Shown here: piece by piece, positions 49,274 to 58,920 of the stretch
How the letters are laid out: the number at the start of each line of letters is the position of its first letter
Position numbering within the stretch: position 1 is the stretch's first letter
Notes under the pieces: generated by a model
What the model was told of the DNA's origin: nothing
Databases searched by the model: none
Seen by the model: only the letters and a program-made list of their open reading frames with translations
Program-made: the position numbers and the translations under genes
Assembly: GCA_944323695.1 (NCBI GenBank)
Contig: CALUTI010000002.1
Location: forward strand, 124,001-188,000
Reading direction: 5' to 3'
From: Candidatus Gastranaerophilales bacterium
GTDB lineage: Bacteria; Cyanobacteriota; Vampirovibrionia; Gastranaerophilales; Gastranaerophilaceae
DNA: 64,000 bases

Positions 49274-50104
49274 ATGTGGGATTATTCGGAAAAAGTAATG
49301 GATCACTACAGAAACCCCAGAAACGTCGGCAAAATTGATGATGCAGACGCTGTCGGGATTGCGGGTTCGCTCGCCTGCGGCGACCAGTTAAAAATATATT
49401 TAAAAATAAAAGACAATATTGTCACAGATGCTAAATTTCAGACCTTTGGCTGCGGTTCCGCAGTTGCAAGCTCAAGCATCTTAACCGAAATGATTATCGG
49501 AAAATCAATAGATGAAGTCAAAAAAATTACCAATAAAGACATAGCAGACCAACTGGGCGGACTGCCGCCGGAAAAGATGCACTGTTCTGTTATGGGTTAC
49601 GAAGCACTTGAAGACGCCCTGAAAGGCTGGGGTGACGAATATCAGGATCTGGACGATTTGAGAGAACCCGAAAAAGCAGAAAAAATCGTCTGCACCTGCT
49701 TTGGCGTAACAGAAAACCTGATTTGGGATGCGATTAAACAAAACGGGCTCAAAACAGTTGAAGAAGTTACAAATTACACAAAAGCAGGCGGCGCCTGCGG
49801 TAAGTGCAAAGGTCTTATTCAAGACATTATTGATACATATTATGCAAAAGAACACGCAGAACAAAAGCTTTCGCCGACTCAGAGAATTTTGAAGATAAAT
49901 AACATTATTGAAACACAGATTTCTCCGGAATTGCAAAAAGACGGCGGTGATATAAACCTCGTAGACATAAAAGACAACAAGGTTTACGTAAAACTCCACG
50001 GCAAATGTTCTTCCTGCAAAAATGCAACACTTACAATAAAAAGATTTGTTGAACAAACACTCAAAACCGCGATGGATGAAGATATAGAGGTCATAGAAGC
50101 ATGA
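49274..50104 (+). CDS. nifU: NifU-type Fe-S cluster scaffold protein
   Basis: 276 residues in the three-domain NifU order: IscU-like domain with scaffold cysteines C35, C60 and C104; a central BFD-like [2Fe-2S] domain with C140, C142, C175 and C178; and a C-terminal NFU domain with C-S-S-C (C245, C248). It assembles Fe-S clusters with NifS, encoded directly downstream with a four-base overlap. No nitrogenase genes are near, so it is the general Fe-S system here. Confidence 0.96.
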   Translation: MWDYSEKVMDHYRNPRNVGKIDDADAVGIAGSLACGDQLKIYLKIKDNIVTDAKFQTFGCGSAVASSSILTEMIIGKSIDEVKKITNKDIADQLGGLPPEKMHCSVMGYEALEDALKGWGDEYQDLDDLREPEKAEKIVCTCFGVTENLIWDAIKQNGLKTVEEVTNYTKAGGACGKCKGLIQDIIDTYYAKEHAEQKLSPTQRILKINNIIETQISPELQKDGGDINLVDIKDNKVYVKLHGKCSSCKNATLTIKRFVEQTLKTAMDEDIEVIEA

Positions 50105-51285
50105 TATATTTAGACAATAACGCAACAACAAAAATAGACGAACGTGTGCTTGAAGCAATGATGCCGTATTTTAAAGAAGAATACGCAAACCCGTCAAGCA
50201 TGTATAACTTCAGCAAAAAAGCCTCAAATGCTCTGAAAGAATCCAGAGGCGTTTTGAAGGACTTTTTAAATGCTAAAGACGAAAAGGAAATCATTTTCAC
50301 ATCATGCGGTTCAGAAAGCGCTAACACTGCCATAAAAGGTGTTTTAAACTACAACAAGACAAAAAAACATATTATTACTACAAAAGTTGAACACCCATGT
50401 GTTTTGAATTTATACCAGACACTTGAAAAACAAGGCTACAAAGTCGACTATATCGGCGTAAATTCAAACGGCGATCTAGATTTGGAAGAACTTGAAGCCG
50501 CAATAACACCAGATACGGCACTTGTGTCCGTTATGTGGGCAAACAACGAAACAGGCGTAATTTTCCCGATAAAAAGGATTTCTGAAATAATTAAATCCAA
50601 AAATCCGGAAACTAAATTTTTCGTAGACGCAGTACAAGCCGCCGGAAAAATTCCTCTTGATGTTCAGGAAAACGGCATAGATCTGCTCGGAATCTCCGGT
50701 CATAAATTCCACGCACCTAAAGGTGTCGGTGCCTTGTACGTAAATTCAAAAACGCTCATAACACCGTTGATTGTCGGCGGTCATCAGGAAAGAGGCAAGC
50801 GCGCAGGAACGGAAAATGTTCCGTACATCGTAGGACTTGCAAGAGCTGCCGAATTAGCTCAGGACGGCTTAAATTACGAAGCCACAGAGGTTAAGCGTCT
50901 GAGAGATAAGCTTGAAAGGAATATCTTGAAAAATATCTACAATTCAAGGCTCAACACAGGTGTTTCCAACAGAGTTCCGAACACAACCAACATCGGATTT
51001 GAATACGTTGAGGGAGAACTTATTCTGCTGCACATGAGCGATTTGGGTATCTGCGCAAGCTCAGGAAGTGCCTGCACATCAGGTTCTTTAGAGCCAAGCC
51101 ACGTTTTAAGAGCAATGAATGTTCCGTTTACGGCAATTCACGGCAGCATAAGATTTTCTCTAAGCAGATTTACAACTGAAAAAGAAATTGATTATGTCTG
51201 CGAAAAAATGCCTGAAATAATTGAAAAAATTACGGCGATTTCACCTTATCAGGATGAACTTGCAGCATTAAAAGCTCATAGATAA
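50101..51285 (+). CDS. nifS: Cysteine desulfurase NifS
   Basis: 394 residues of the group I NifS/IscS type: Y-L-D-N-N-A-T-T start, G-S-E-S-A-N-T-A, H-P-C-V-L-N-L, S-G-H-K-F-H-A-P-K with the PLP lysine, and the active-site Cys in S-S-G-S-A-C-T-S-G-S. It supplies sulfur to NifU. The pair NifU-NifS forms an operon. Confidence 0.97.
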   Translation: MIYLDNNATTKIDERVLEAMMPYFKEEYANPSSMYNFSKKASNALKESRGVLKDFLNAKDEKEIIFTSCGSESANTAIKGVLNYNKTKKHIITTKVEHPCVLNLYQTLEKQGYKVDYIGVNSNGDLDLEELEAAITPDTALVSVMWANNETGVIFPIKRISEIIKSKNPETKFFVDAVQAAGKIPLDVQENGIDLLGISGHKFHAPKGVGALYVNSKTLITPLIVGGHQERGKRAGTENVPYIVGLARAAELAQDGLNYEATEVKRLRDKLERNILKNIYNSRLNTGVSNRVPNTTNIGFEYVEGELILLHMSDLGICASSGSACTSGSLEPSHVLRAMNVPFTAIHGSIRFSLSRFTTEKEIDYVCEKMPEIIEKITAISPYQDELAALKAHR

Positions 51286-51368
51286 AGTTTACTAATTGTA
51301 AATATTACACGCATTAGGTGGCAAAATTTGTTATGTGCTGATTTAATATTAAAGAAAGGGATATATTT

Positions 51369-52754
51369 ATGCGCATACAGAGAATAGGATACACACCAAC
51401 ATTCGGGTATAACAAAAGATTAAATAATGAACTTAATAAAAAACTTGATGCGGAAAAGCCTGATGATGAAATGGCAAATACCATAAGAAATTTAAACAAT
51501 TACTGCAACAGTACGGAAGAATTAATAAGAAGCAGTAAAAATGAAGCGGAAGAAGATGAATTTTTATCTGCATTTACGGCGCCTAAAATTACACTGGCAG
51601 GACTTATAGACATCAAATATCCTGAATTAAACTACTCGGCAAGAGAGAAAAAATCTTATCTGAACGAAATTCCCAAAAACCTTGATCCGGATGAGATACC
51701 ATGGCAAAGAATAGTGGCAGAAGATTTTGCTATGCATGATGCTGAGGAGAATATAGAGAATGATCCAGATGTAGTATATTTCATATTACAGGCTAAAAAC
51801 GAACAACCCGCTGAATCCGTCCCGCAAACTAAAGTTCAAAATATTGAGACCGCGATTGAGGCAATCGGTGAAACCCCAGATATAATTGAAAGATTTGTGC
51901 CGACATTTTCAAGTCCAAAAGGATTTGAAAGCCTTGGCGGTATGACAGAGCTAAAAGAAGAGTTAAACGATAAAATTCTTTACCCTGCAACACACCCTGA
52001 AGAAGCCAAACAAGACTTTGCGGAATACGGGAAAAGACCGCCGCGCGGCATTATGCTTTACGGACCTCCGGGCTGCGGAAAAACTTCAATAGCGGAAGCT
52101 ATGGCTATGGAATCTCAATTACCGCTTTTTAAACTAAAAATCAGTAAAGCCGGTTCAGCATATATTAACCAGACTTCAAAAAACTATGAGAATGTCTTTA
52201 ATTATGTTGCTGAATGTGCAAAAATGATTGGCGCACCATGCTTTTTATTCATTGATGAAATTGACGGGCTTGCAAAAGGCAGAGATAATGATGCTTCAAG
52301 CGAAGATTTAAAACAAATGAGCACACTGTTAAATCTTATAGAAACTTCAAGAGACAGAAATGTTATAGTACTTGGTGCAACCAACAAGTATGATCTGGTG
52401 GATGACGCAATAAAACGCAGATTTGACGAACAGGTTTATATCGGAATGCCTGACATGCAGACAAGAGTAGAAGTTCTTCAAAAAACTCTTGGCAAATGGC
52501 TTAAAGGGGTACCGCTTTCCAAAAATAAAGATGACCTCAAGGAAATTGCAGAGAAACTGAATAATTTTCCGACAAGTGCTATAGTAATTCTTGCGGACAA
52601 AGCTTCCGATATAGCACGAAAAGACAGCAGAAGAAATATTATAAAAGAAGATTTTTATCAAGCTATTGAAAAAAATCAAAACCTTAAAATAAAAGAAGAC
52701 AACTATAAAGAACAAAGATTAAGAACACGTATAGGTTTTCCAAGCAATAACTAA
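51369..52754 (+). CDS. AAA+ ATPase with lineage-type N-terminal motif
   Basis: 461 residues. The N-terminus Y-T-P-T-F-G-Y (8-14) looks like a small conserved tag in this lineage, followed by a helical acidic region (15-175). A classic AAA domain follows: L-G-G-M-T-E-L-K, Walker A Y-G-P-P-G-C-G-K-T-S (231-240), Walker B F-L-F-I-D-E (292-297), sensor G-A-T-N-K-Y-D and R-R-F-D-E arginine finger. It resembles FtsH/Cdc48-type ATPases but has no protease domain. Its partner is unknown. Confidence 0.85.
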   Translation: MRIQRIGYTPTFGYNKRLNNELNKKLDAEKPDDEMANTIRNLNNYCNSTEELIRSSKNEAEEDEFLSAFTAPKITLAGLIDIKYPELNYSAREKKSYLNEIPKNLDPDEIPWQRIVAEDFAMHDAEENIENDPDVVYFILQAKNEQPAESVPQTKVQNIETAIEAIGETPDIIERFVPTFSSPKGFESLGGMTELKEELNDKILYPATHPEEAKQDFAEYGKRPPRGIMLYGPPGCGKTSIAEAMAMESQLPLFKLKISKAGSAYINQTSKNYENVFNYVAECAKMIGAPCFLFIDEIDGLAKGRDNDASSEDLKQMSTLLNLIETSRDRNVIVLGATNKYDLVDDAIKRRFDEQVYIGMPDMQTRVEVLQKTLGKWLKGVPLSKNKDDLKEIAEKLNNFPTSAIVILADKASDIARKDSRRNIIKEDFYQAIEKNQNLKIKEDNYKEQRLRTRIGFPSNN

Positions 52755-52798
52755 GCAAAAAGTCCTATATAAATTTTAAACTTAGTACTTTTTGCTTA
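52752..52798 (+). terminator. Inverted repeat after the AAA+ gene
   Basis: TAAGCAAAAAGT (52752-52763) and ACTTTTTGCTTA (52787-52798) form a perfect 12-bp stem with a 23-base loop, overlapping the stop codon. T-rich stem arms could act as a terminator, but no T-run follows. Confidence 0.5.
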
Positions 52799-52892
52799 CG
52801 AAGAAACGCCCGTTTTAAGCTTTTTTCAAACTCCTGAAATGTAGGATAGAATTTGCTAATAAATAAATCTATCCTGACATTAAGGAGTGGTT

Positions 52893-53828
52893 ATGAGAAA
52901 ATTTATAATTCTTGCGGCAGTATTCTGCCTGATAAATAACTTTGCCCATGCCGGCAGTTACACACCGACACTCGGTAAGATAGAAAACGTGCTGTACGGC
53001 TTCCAATATGATATGGAAGACGATTCTTCAAGGTTATCAAGAATTGAAGAAAGCGTTTACGGCACATCATCATCAGGAGATGTAGGAACAAGAATTGCGA
53101 AATTAAAAAACGATTTGTCCGCGGATTTAATGGGGCATGAGATAGAGCCTAAAGAGGACACCTTCCATAATGAAAGTGATGACCGGGTGGAAGAAGTTCC
53201 CGTAGCTGATGCAAATATACAATATCCTGCGGTAGATGAGCTTGAACAGAGAGTATTTAATAACAAATTTCCCAATAAAGACATCAAAGAAAGGCTTTCC
53301 GCACTGGAAGAGAAAACCTTCGGGCAGACTTTTAATGATGATTTAGCTTCACGTACAGACAGACTAAAGGCGGAATTAAAGCCTTCAAGCTTTATGGATA
53401 ATGCAATAGCGCAGTCGTCAAATTATTTTTATGATGATGAAGATGTGGTTACGCTTGACAAAAACTATCATCTTGACCGCTATGAATCGCCAAATCAGTT
53501 TGACTATGATGCTTATAACGCTGCACATCCTAAAAAAAGCAGTTTTTTTCCGACTAAGAAAGCCAACATTTCAACAGTTGAAAATGCCATACTAAATCAA
53601 TCTTTTAAGGATGAAACAATGGACAAAAGGCTTTCAAGGCTTGAGTATGCAATGTTCGGAACAAACTTTGCGCAGGATGACAACCAGACACGTGCAGAAC
53701 GTATTGCAAGTGCATACCGTGCGCAAAAAAGCTCGAACAAATACGACAGCAACAAGTTCACCCAGAACATGGCAACCGCCATGCAAATCGGTACACTGAT
53801 TTTAATGGTTCTGGCATGTATTCTTTAG
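52893..53828 (+). CDS. Secreted protein with three FG-type helical repeats
   Basis: 311 residues from ATG 52893 (AAGGAG five bases upstream; a GTG six bases earlier is less likely). Signal peptide 1-20, cleaved after A-H-A. Three repeats of about 50 residues at 27-75, 113-162 and 226-276, each with the pattern R-L-x-x-L/I-E, then F/Y-G, then D-x-x-x-R-x-x-R/K-L/I. The C-terminus is hydrophobic (294-311) and could anchor the protein. The linkers are acidic. No function known; the repeat resembles secreted helical families in cyanobacteria and relatives. Confidence 0.75.
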   Translation: MRKFIILAAVFCLINNFAHAGSYTPTLGKIENVLYGFQYDMEDDSSRLSRIEESVYGTSSSGDVGTRIAKLKNDLSADLMGHEIEPKEDTFHNESDDRVEEVPVADANIQYPAVDELEQRVFNNKFPNKDIKERLSALEEKTFGQTFNDDLASRTDRLKAELKPSSFMDNAIAQSSNYFYDDEDVVTLDKNYHLDRYESPNQFDYDAYNAAHPKKSSFFPTKKANISTVENAILNQSFKDETMDKRLSRLEYAMFGTNFAQDDNQTRAERIASAYRAQKSSNKYDSNKFTQNMATAMQIGTLILMVLACIL

Positions 53829-56800
53829 AACTTAAACAGATTTTTCAAGCCTTCTTTAGCATCAAGCAGCTGCTGTTTTGTTTCTTCAACAGTACTTTTG
53901 ACAGCTTCTTTTGCGTCATTCAAATCCTGCTTAACATCAATTGCAGACGTGTCGCATTCTGAAAGCCATTTGAAAGATTTGACTGATGATGTACTGTCAA
54001 TTCCGCCGTTAAATTCGACTTTAAAATCCTTATAATTATCGGAAGAAATCGCCGGAATATTTGCGACATTTTCTTTTTTAGGATCAGTTGTCATTGAATC
54101 AATCAAAACAGCCGTCAATGCACCGAATTTCGGGATATAAGAGGTTAATTTATCAACAGATAAATCACCCAAAGGTCCCAAAACCGCAACAACTTTTTCA
54201 TCCAGACGCCCAAGAACAATAACATTAGTTGTTCCGTTCAAAAGATTATAATCGCCTGTAATATAATAAGCCATTGAAGGGCCTGACATTGTTATAGGAT
54301 TCAATTTTGCCCAGCCGTTTTTGAACGTAAGGTTACCGGCAATATTTTTGAATTCCGCGGTATTTTGTATTATAGGAAGTGAAGTAACAGATGTCACTGC
54401 AGCCTTCAAAATTGCGTTGCCAAGGATATTTTGAGCATATAACAAAGTATCAAAGCGTCCGACATTCAATAATTTTCCGTTATTAACAGTAAATGAGGCA
54501 GAGCCCGTAAGATTTTTCATCATATCAACATCAGTTGCGCCTTTTGTTACAATATCCGCGTTAAAGCCCAAAGTTCCGGATAAAGCATTTTTAATTCCGG
54601 CTGCACCCTCAATTGTTTTAACGGCATTCATATCAGAGCCTGACATATTAACGGTAATTTTTCCGTCATTAATACCGTAAGAAATGTTTCCGGAAATTTT
54701 ACCGTCAAAGGCATCTGCCGCCAGATTATTCAGATAAAATACACTGTAATTTTTCAATAAAAACGCAGCTGCGATATTTTGAGCTTCAATACCGCCTGTT
54801 TTAAAGCTTTGCACTGTTGCGTTGCCTTTTAAAACCGGACCGTTCAGGTTTGCAACGAGGTTTGTCATAGTCAATGCCATATCAGGGATTGATATATCGG
54901 AAACGGTTACAAGTCCTTTCAGATAAGGATTTGCAGCAGTACCTGTAATATCAATATCGCCTCTTGCTGAAATTGATGAATTTTTAAATCCCGGGATTAC
55001 AAAAGCAATCTTTTTAGGCACAGAGGCGCGAAGATTGAGTTTTTGGGATTTGGAAAGATTATTCACCGTACCGTCAAGCGTCAAGATTGCGGTATTACCG
55101 GCATAAATTCCTGTGTCCGCAAACTTTAATGTATCATCCGCAATTTTCATGGAAGAAGAAATCTTTGTGGTTTTACCCTTGAGCGCATCAACCTCCAAAA
55201 TTGCCGCATAATTTGCAGGATCCGCCGTAATATTCAATTTAATATCCTGAACCTTTTGATTACCTGTTATGGAAACACTAAGAGGAATTTTACCCGTAGC
55301 ATTCACCATAAGCTCTTTGGGCAGCATGGATTTAATATCATTTGCCAGAATATTACCGGAGGCATTAAGATCAATCTTCATTTTGTCGTTAATATAATCA
55401 GCGATTTTGCCCGTTATATCAATTCTGGAATTATTAAACAAAAGATACGCTTTTTTAATATCAATATCTTTTTGACCGATAATCACCTCAGTTTCAGGCA
55501 AAGAAACAACTGCCATAGGATTTTTAACCTTAAGCTCATTTGCAGTCAAGTCGCCCGTGAAATTTTTACCGTCCGTATCGACGGTAAACTTAGCCTCAGG
55601 CATTGTAATTCTTGTATTTGACGGGTTATTTTTAATATCAAGATTATTAACCGCAAGATTTAAAGACGGGATAATCTTTGACAAATTGCCTGTCAAAGAC
55701 GCATCAAGAGATAAAGTTCCTGAATTAAAGCTGTTTTCTTTCAAAAGCTGAACCTGGCCTGCGGCAGCCACAAGCCCCTTCAGCAAGATATTTTCCGCTT
55801 TTATGTGAAGATCCGTGTCTGCATTGTTTTGGATTGTACCGTAAATCTTCAACGGATGCCCCATAATCTCCAAACCGGCATCTTTTATATTAACCATATT
55901 GTTGAAATCAATATCCGCATTTATGTTTTTCAGCGCTACATTATATAATTTGTAGTTGATACTTGCGGAAGGAATTTTGAAATAACCGCTTGAATTTACA
56001 TGTTTTTTGTTTGCATTGATAGTGAAATCAGAATCAATTCCGCCTGTTGCAGTGAGGGTGCGCAAATCATTATAATTAAATGACTCGGCAATACTGTTCA
56101 GGATTTTAAAAAGGTTATTAAACTGCGCGTTTGAAGTAAATTGCATATCGGTTGAAGGATTTTTTCCGAAATGAAATTTTCCGTTGAGAACCGTTTTTTC
56201 GTTTTCAGCGGAGTATAAATTCACATCAAGATTTGCATTTTTGCCTTTTGCAAGAAAAATAACCGAACTTTCGGGAAGCATTTTTCCGTCAACAAGCAGA
56301 GAAAGATTTGAAACATTTGCACTTCCCGTAATTTCAGGTGAATCAAAGCTTCCTGCGGTTTTCAAATCCATATTCAAATCTGCGGTAAGCCCTGTTCTGT
56401 TCAGCGCTTTAAATATATCAATTACATTAAATACAATAGCTTCTTCCGACTTTTTTTCCTCAGCCGGCTCCGGATTAAACACCATATCGTTCAAGGACAA
56501 ATCCGGCATAAGTTTATTGTACAATTTAACATCATACCTGAATTGCTCATTGTCGTTTAGGGTAAGATTTCCTTTTGCGGAAAATTTAACTTTTTTGTCC
56601 AATATAAAATCAGAAAGCTTCATATCAGCGCCGGAAAGGGTATATTCACTTTTTGTCGCCATATCAACAAAAGTAATATCGTACTCTTTTACGGTGACAT
56701 CCGGAAGCTTGTTAGACAGCTTGAATCCGAAAGGCAGCGGCTGCATAGTTTGCGGCGCGGCATCAGGATCCGGCTGCGGAATGTATTCTTCTATCAGGAA

Positions 56801-57181
56801 TTTTCCGTCCTGTCTGACCTTCAAATTTGCCTCAACGCTTTCAACCGAAACCGCATCGGCTTCAATTCTTCCGATTAACAAAGGTAAAAGCGATAATTTT
56901 GCTCTGCAATTTTCCGCTTCTAAAAATTCCTCACCGTCAGGGAGCTTGAATTCAGCCTGACCGACTTTTATGCCGGCAGTAAGCTTCGGAGTCGTAACAA
57001 CTCCCAAATCTTCAAGTTCAACCTTATAACCTGACGCTTCTTCAATCATTGTCTGAATTTGCGCGCGATAAGAATTCAATATCGGCGACAAAACAAGCGG
57101 CAGCAATAAGAATATAACGTATAACGTCAACAGAACAGAGCCTGTAATCAGTCCGATTTTTTTCAATTTATTCAAATCCAT
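53825..57181 (-). CDS. AsmA/TamB-like large envelope protein
   Basis: 1118 residues: N-terminal membrane helix at about 10-33, an AsmA-type N-terminal domain (E-E-A-S-G-Y-K-V-E-L-E-D-L, L-S-L-L-P-L-L), long beta-rich repeats and a C-terminal AsmA-like segment (F-T-V-N-N-G-K-L, Y-I-T-G-D-Y-N-L-L-N-G-T-T). Such proteins form long beta-taco bridges for lipid transport to the outer membrane in Gram-negatives. The last 60 residues are a charged helix. It overlaps the convergent repeat-protein gene by four bases. Confidence 0.88.
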   Translation of the reverse strand: MDLNKLKKIGLITGSVLLTLYVIFLLLPLVLSPILNSYRAQIQTMIEEASGYKVELEDLGVVTTPKLTAGIKVGQAEFKLPDGEEFLEAENCRAKLSLLPLLIGRIEADAVSVESVEANLKVRQDGKFLIEEYIPQPDPDAAPQTMQPLPFGFKLSNKLPDVTVKEYDITFVDMATKSEYTLSGADMKLSDFILDKKVKFSAKGNLTLNDNEQFRYDVKLYNKLMPDLSLNDMVFNPEPAEEKKSEEAIVFNVIDIFKALNRTGLTADLNMDLKTAGSFDSPEITGSANVSNLSLLVDGKMLPESSVIFLAKGKNANLDVNLYSAENEKTVLNGKFHFGKNPSTDMQFTSNAQFNNLFKILNSIAESFNYNDLRTLTATGGIDSDFTINANKKHVNSSGYFKIPSASINYKLYNVALKNINADIDFNNMVNIKDAGLEIMGHPLKIYGTIQNNADTDLHIKAENILLKGLVAAAGQVQLLKENSFNSGTLSLDASLTGNLSKIIPSLNLAVNNLDIKNNPSNTRITMPEAKFTVDTDGKNFTGDLTANELKVKNPMAVVSLPETEVIIGQKDIDIKKAYLLFNNSRIDITGKIADYINDKMKIDLNASGNILANDIKSMLPKELMVNATGKIPLSVSITGNQKVQDIKLNITADPANYAAILEVDALKGKTTKISSSMKIADDTLKFADTGIYAGNTAILTLDGTVNNLSKSQKLNLRASVPKKIAFVIPGFKNSSISARGDIDITGTAANPYLKGLVTVSDISIPDMALTMTNLVANLNGPVLKGNATVQSFKTGGIEAQNIAAAFLLKNYSVFYLNNLAADAFDGKISGNISYGINDGKITVNMSGSDMNAVKTIEGAAGIKNALSGTLGFNADIVTKGATDVDMMKNLTGSASFTVNNGKLLNVGRFDTLLYAQNILGNAILKAAVTSVTSLPIIQNTAEFKNIAGNLTFKNGWAKLNPITMSGPSMAYYITGDYNLLNGTTNVIVLGRLDEKVVAVLGPLGDLSVDKLTSYIPKFGALTAVLIDSMTTDPKKENVANIPAISSDNYKDFKVEFNGGIDSTSSVKSFKWLSECDTSAIDVKQDLNDAKEAVKSTVEETKQQLLDAKEGLKNLFKF

Positions 57182-57221
57182 AACACAACCCCTTTTTTAC
57201 AAATATAATATCAAATTTTAA

Positions 57222-58088
57222 TTATTTTTTCAACTTTTCCGGATAAACATTCCACTTTATCTCGGGATTTTTCCTGAACCACGTAAGCTGACGCTTAGCG
57301 TAGCGCCTTGTGTTTTGCTTAAGCTTATCAACAGCCTCATCAAGTGTCAATAACCCGTCAAGATACTGAATCATCTCCTGATAGCCTATTGTGTACAAAA
57401 GGTTGTTAATCCTGCCATTCTTTTCAAGCAGCGATTTTGTTTCGTCAAGTAAACCGTTTTCAAGCATTTCATCCACACGACGGTTAATTCTGTCATAAAG
57501 AACATCCCGCGGAAAGTTCAGCCCGATCCATTCGACCTCGTACTCGGAATTATTAATTCTTCGGGGAACAGGTTTTCCTGTTAATTTAACAATTTCAATT
57601 GCACGAATAAGCTTTTTTCTGTCATTTTTATCAATAGTATTTGCGGTTTCCTCGTCGAGCTCCAGCAAAATTTTGTGTAAATCCGGCTCTTTGCGCAATT
57701 TTTCCCGCAAATCATAATCCGGTTCAACCTTTGGAAGATCGTAATTCATAAGAAGAATATTTATATATAACCCAGTACCGCCTGCAACAATCGGAATTTT
57801 ACCGCGAGAATGGATGTCATTGATAATCTTTTTGGCTTCAGCCGCATAAAGTCCTGCCGAATAATCAACTTCCGGCTCTACAATATCAATCATGTAATGC
57901 GGAATTCCCTTGCGTTCTTCAAGTGTCGGCTTTGCGGTGCCTATATCAAAACCTTTATACACAAGCCTTGAATCCGCAGAAATAATTTCGCCGTCAATTT
58001 TTTGCGCCAAATCAACCGCAAATGATGTTTTGCCGCTCGCTGTCGGCCCCACAACCGCTATTACTTTATTCTGTGAATTCCCTGTCAT
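57222..58088 (-). CDS. miaA: tRNA dimethylallyltransferase
   Basis: 288 residues. P-loop G-P-T-A-S-G-K-T-S at 14-22, D-S-R-L-V-Y-K-G-F-D-I-G-T-A-K-P, G-G-T-G-L-Y and the R-R-Y-A-K-R-Q-L-T-W-F end. It adds an isopentenyl group to A37 of UNN-reading tRNAs. Its start lies 23 bases inside the upstream membrane protein gene. Confidence 0.95.
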   Translation of the reverse strand: MTGNSQNKVIAVVGPTASGKTSFAVDLAQKIDGEIISADSRLVYKGFDIGTAKPTLEERKGIPHYMIDIVEPEVDYSAGLYAAEAKKIINDIHSRGKIPIVAGGTGLYINILLMNYDLPKVEPDYDLREKLRKEPDLHKILLELDEETANTIDKNDRKKLIRAIEIVKLTGKPVPRRINNSEYEVEWIGLNFPRDVLYDRINRRVDEMLENGLLDETKSLLEKNGRINNLLYTIGYQEMIQYLDGLLTLDEAVDKLKQNTRRYAKRQLTWFRKNPEIKWNVYPEKLKK

Positions 58089-58896
58089 AATACAAAAATA
58101 TTAACATTACCACATATACCAGAAAATAAAAATACACAACCGTCATTATGAAATACAAAAACGGATTAAACAATGAAAACGTGTTAATGAAGGATAGTAC
58201 AAAATTTAAAACCGTTATAAAAATGAATAATTTTAAAGACTTTCCAAACTTTTGGAATATTTTTTTCACTGAAAAAATCAATGCCATAAAAGGATTTCTG
58301 GTTTTAAAAGCGATTTCCGGCACCCACAGCATAAACAAAAATGAAATTACGGTTGTTGTTGCAAGGAACAACAAATTCCAATTGTTAAGCTTAACAAGCT
58401 GTTCAAAAGATAAAGAATCCAAAAACGCCTTCATATCAGCTGCAGATGACAAAACATTTTTCAACTGTTCAGGATTCAAGTCCAGACTGCCGATTAAATG
58501 AGTACCTAGCTGAAAAACGCAAGCCCCGAGAACAGCTGCAATAAATCCGCCGATAACTATCATCCCTGAATATGACAAAAAATATTTTCCAATTCCGGCA
58601 GGGATAGTTTTTACAAGATTAAAAGTAGCTCTGGCTCTGTCTGTATCCAATACAAAGACTTGCTTTGAAAGTTTAACCGCCTTTTTAATCATATAAAACC
58701 ATCCGGCAAGAAATGCACCAGTCATAACTAATACTGTTACTGATGACAAAATCAACAACGGCAAAGAATTCACGGTCTGGCGGGAAAATGTAATATACAA
58801 GGTCAAAACCCACATAAATAAAATAAGAGGAAACGAGATAATAATATTATCGTTCGTAATACCGATTGTCTCTCTGAAAAGTTTTCCCATGCTCAT
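58066..58896 (-). CDS. Membrane protein of unknown function
   Basis: 276 residues with about five or six hydrophobic segments (near 18-36, 45-70, 108-130, 172-190, 218-240, 245-270). A cytoplasmic loop R-A-R-A-T-F-N-L-V-K and a hydrophilic helix between segments 3 and 4 are seen. No family recognised. Overlaps miaA by 23 bases and lies 24 bases after the CoA-dehydratase-like gene. Confidence 0.65.
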   Translation of the reverse strand: MSMGKLFRETIGITNDNIIISFPLILFMWVLTLYITFSRQTVNSLPLLILSSVTVLVMTGAFLAGWFYMIKKAVKLSKQVFVLDTDRARATFNLVKTIPAGIGKYFLSYSGMIVIGGFIAAVLGACVFQLGTHLIGSLDLNPEQLKNVLSSAADMKAFLDSLSFEQLVKLNNWNLLFLATTTVISFLFMLWVPEIAFKTRNPFMALIFSVKKIFQKFGKSLKLFIFITVLNFVLSFINTFSLFNPFLYFIMTVVYFYFLVYVVMLIFLYYDREFTE

Positions 58897-58920
58897 TTTT
58901 TACCTCAAATCCCAAAAAAT

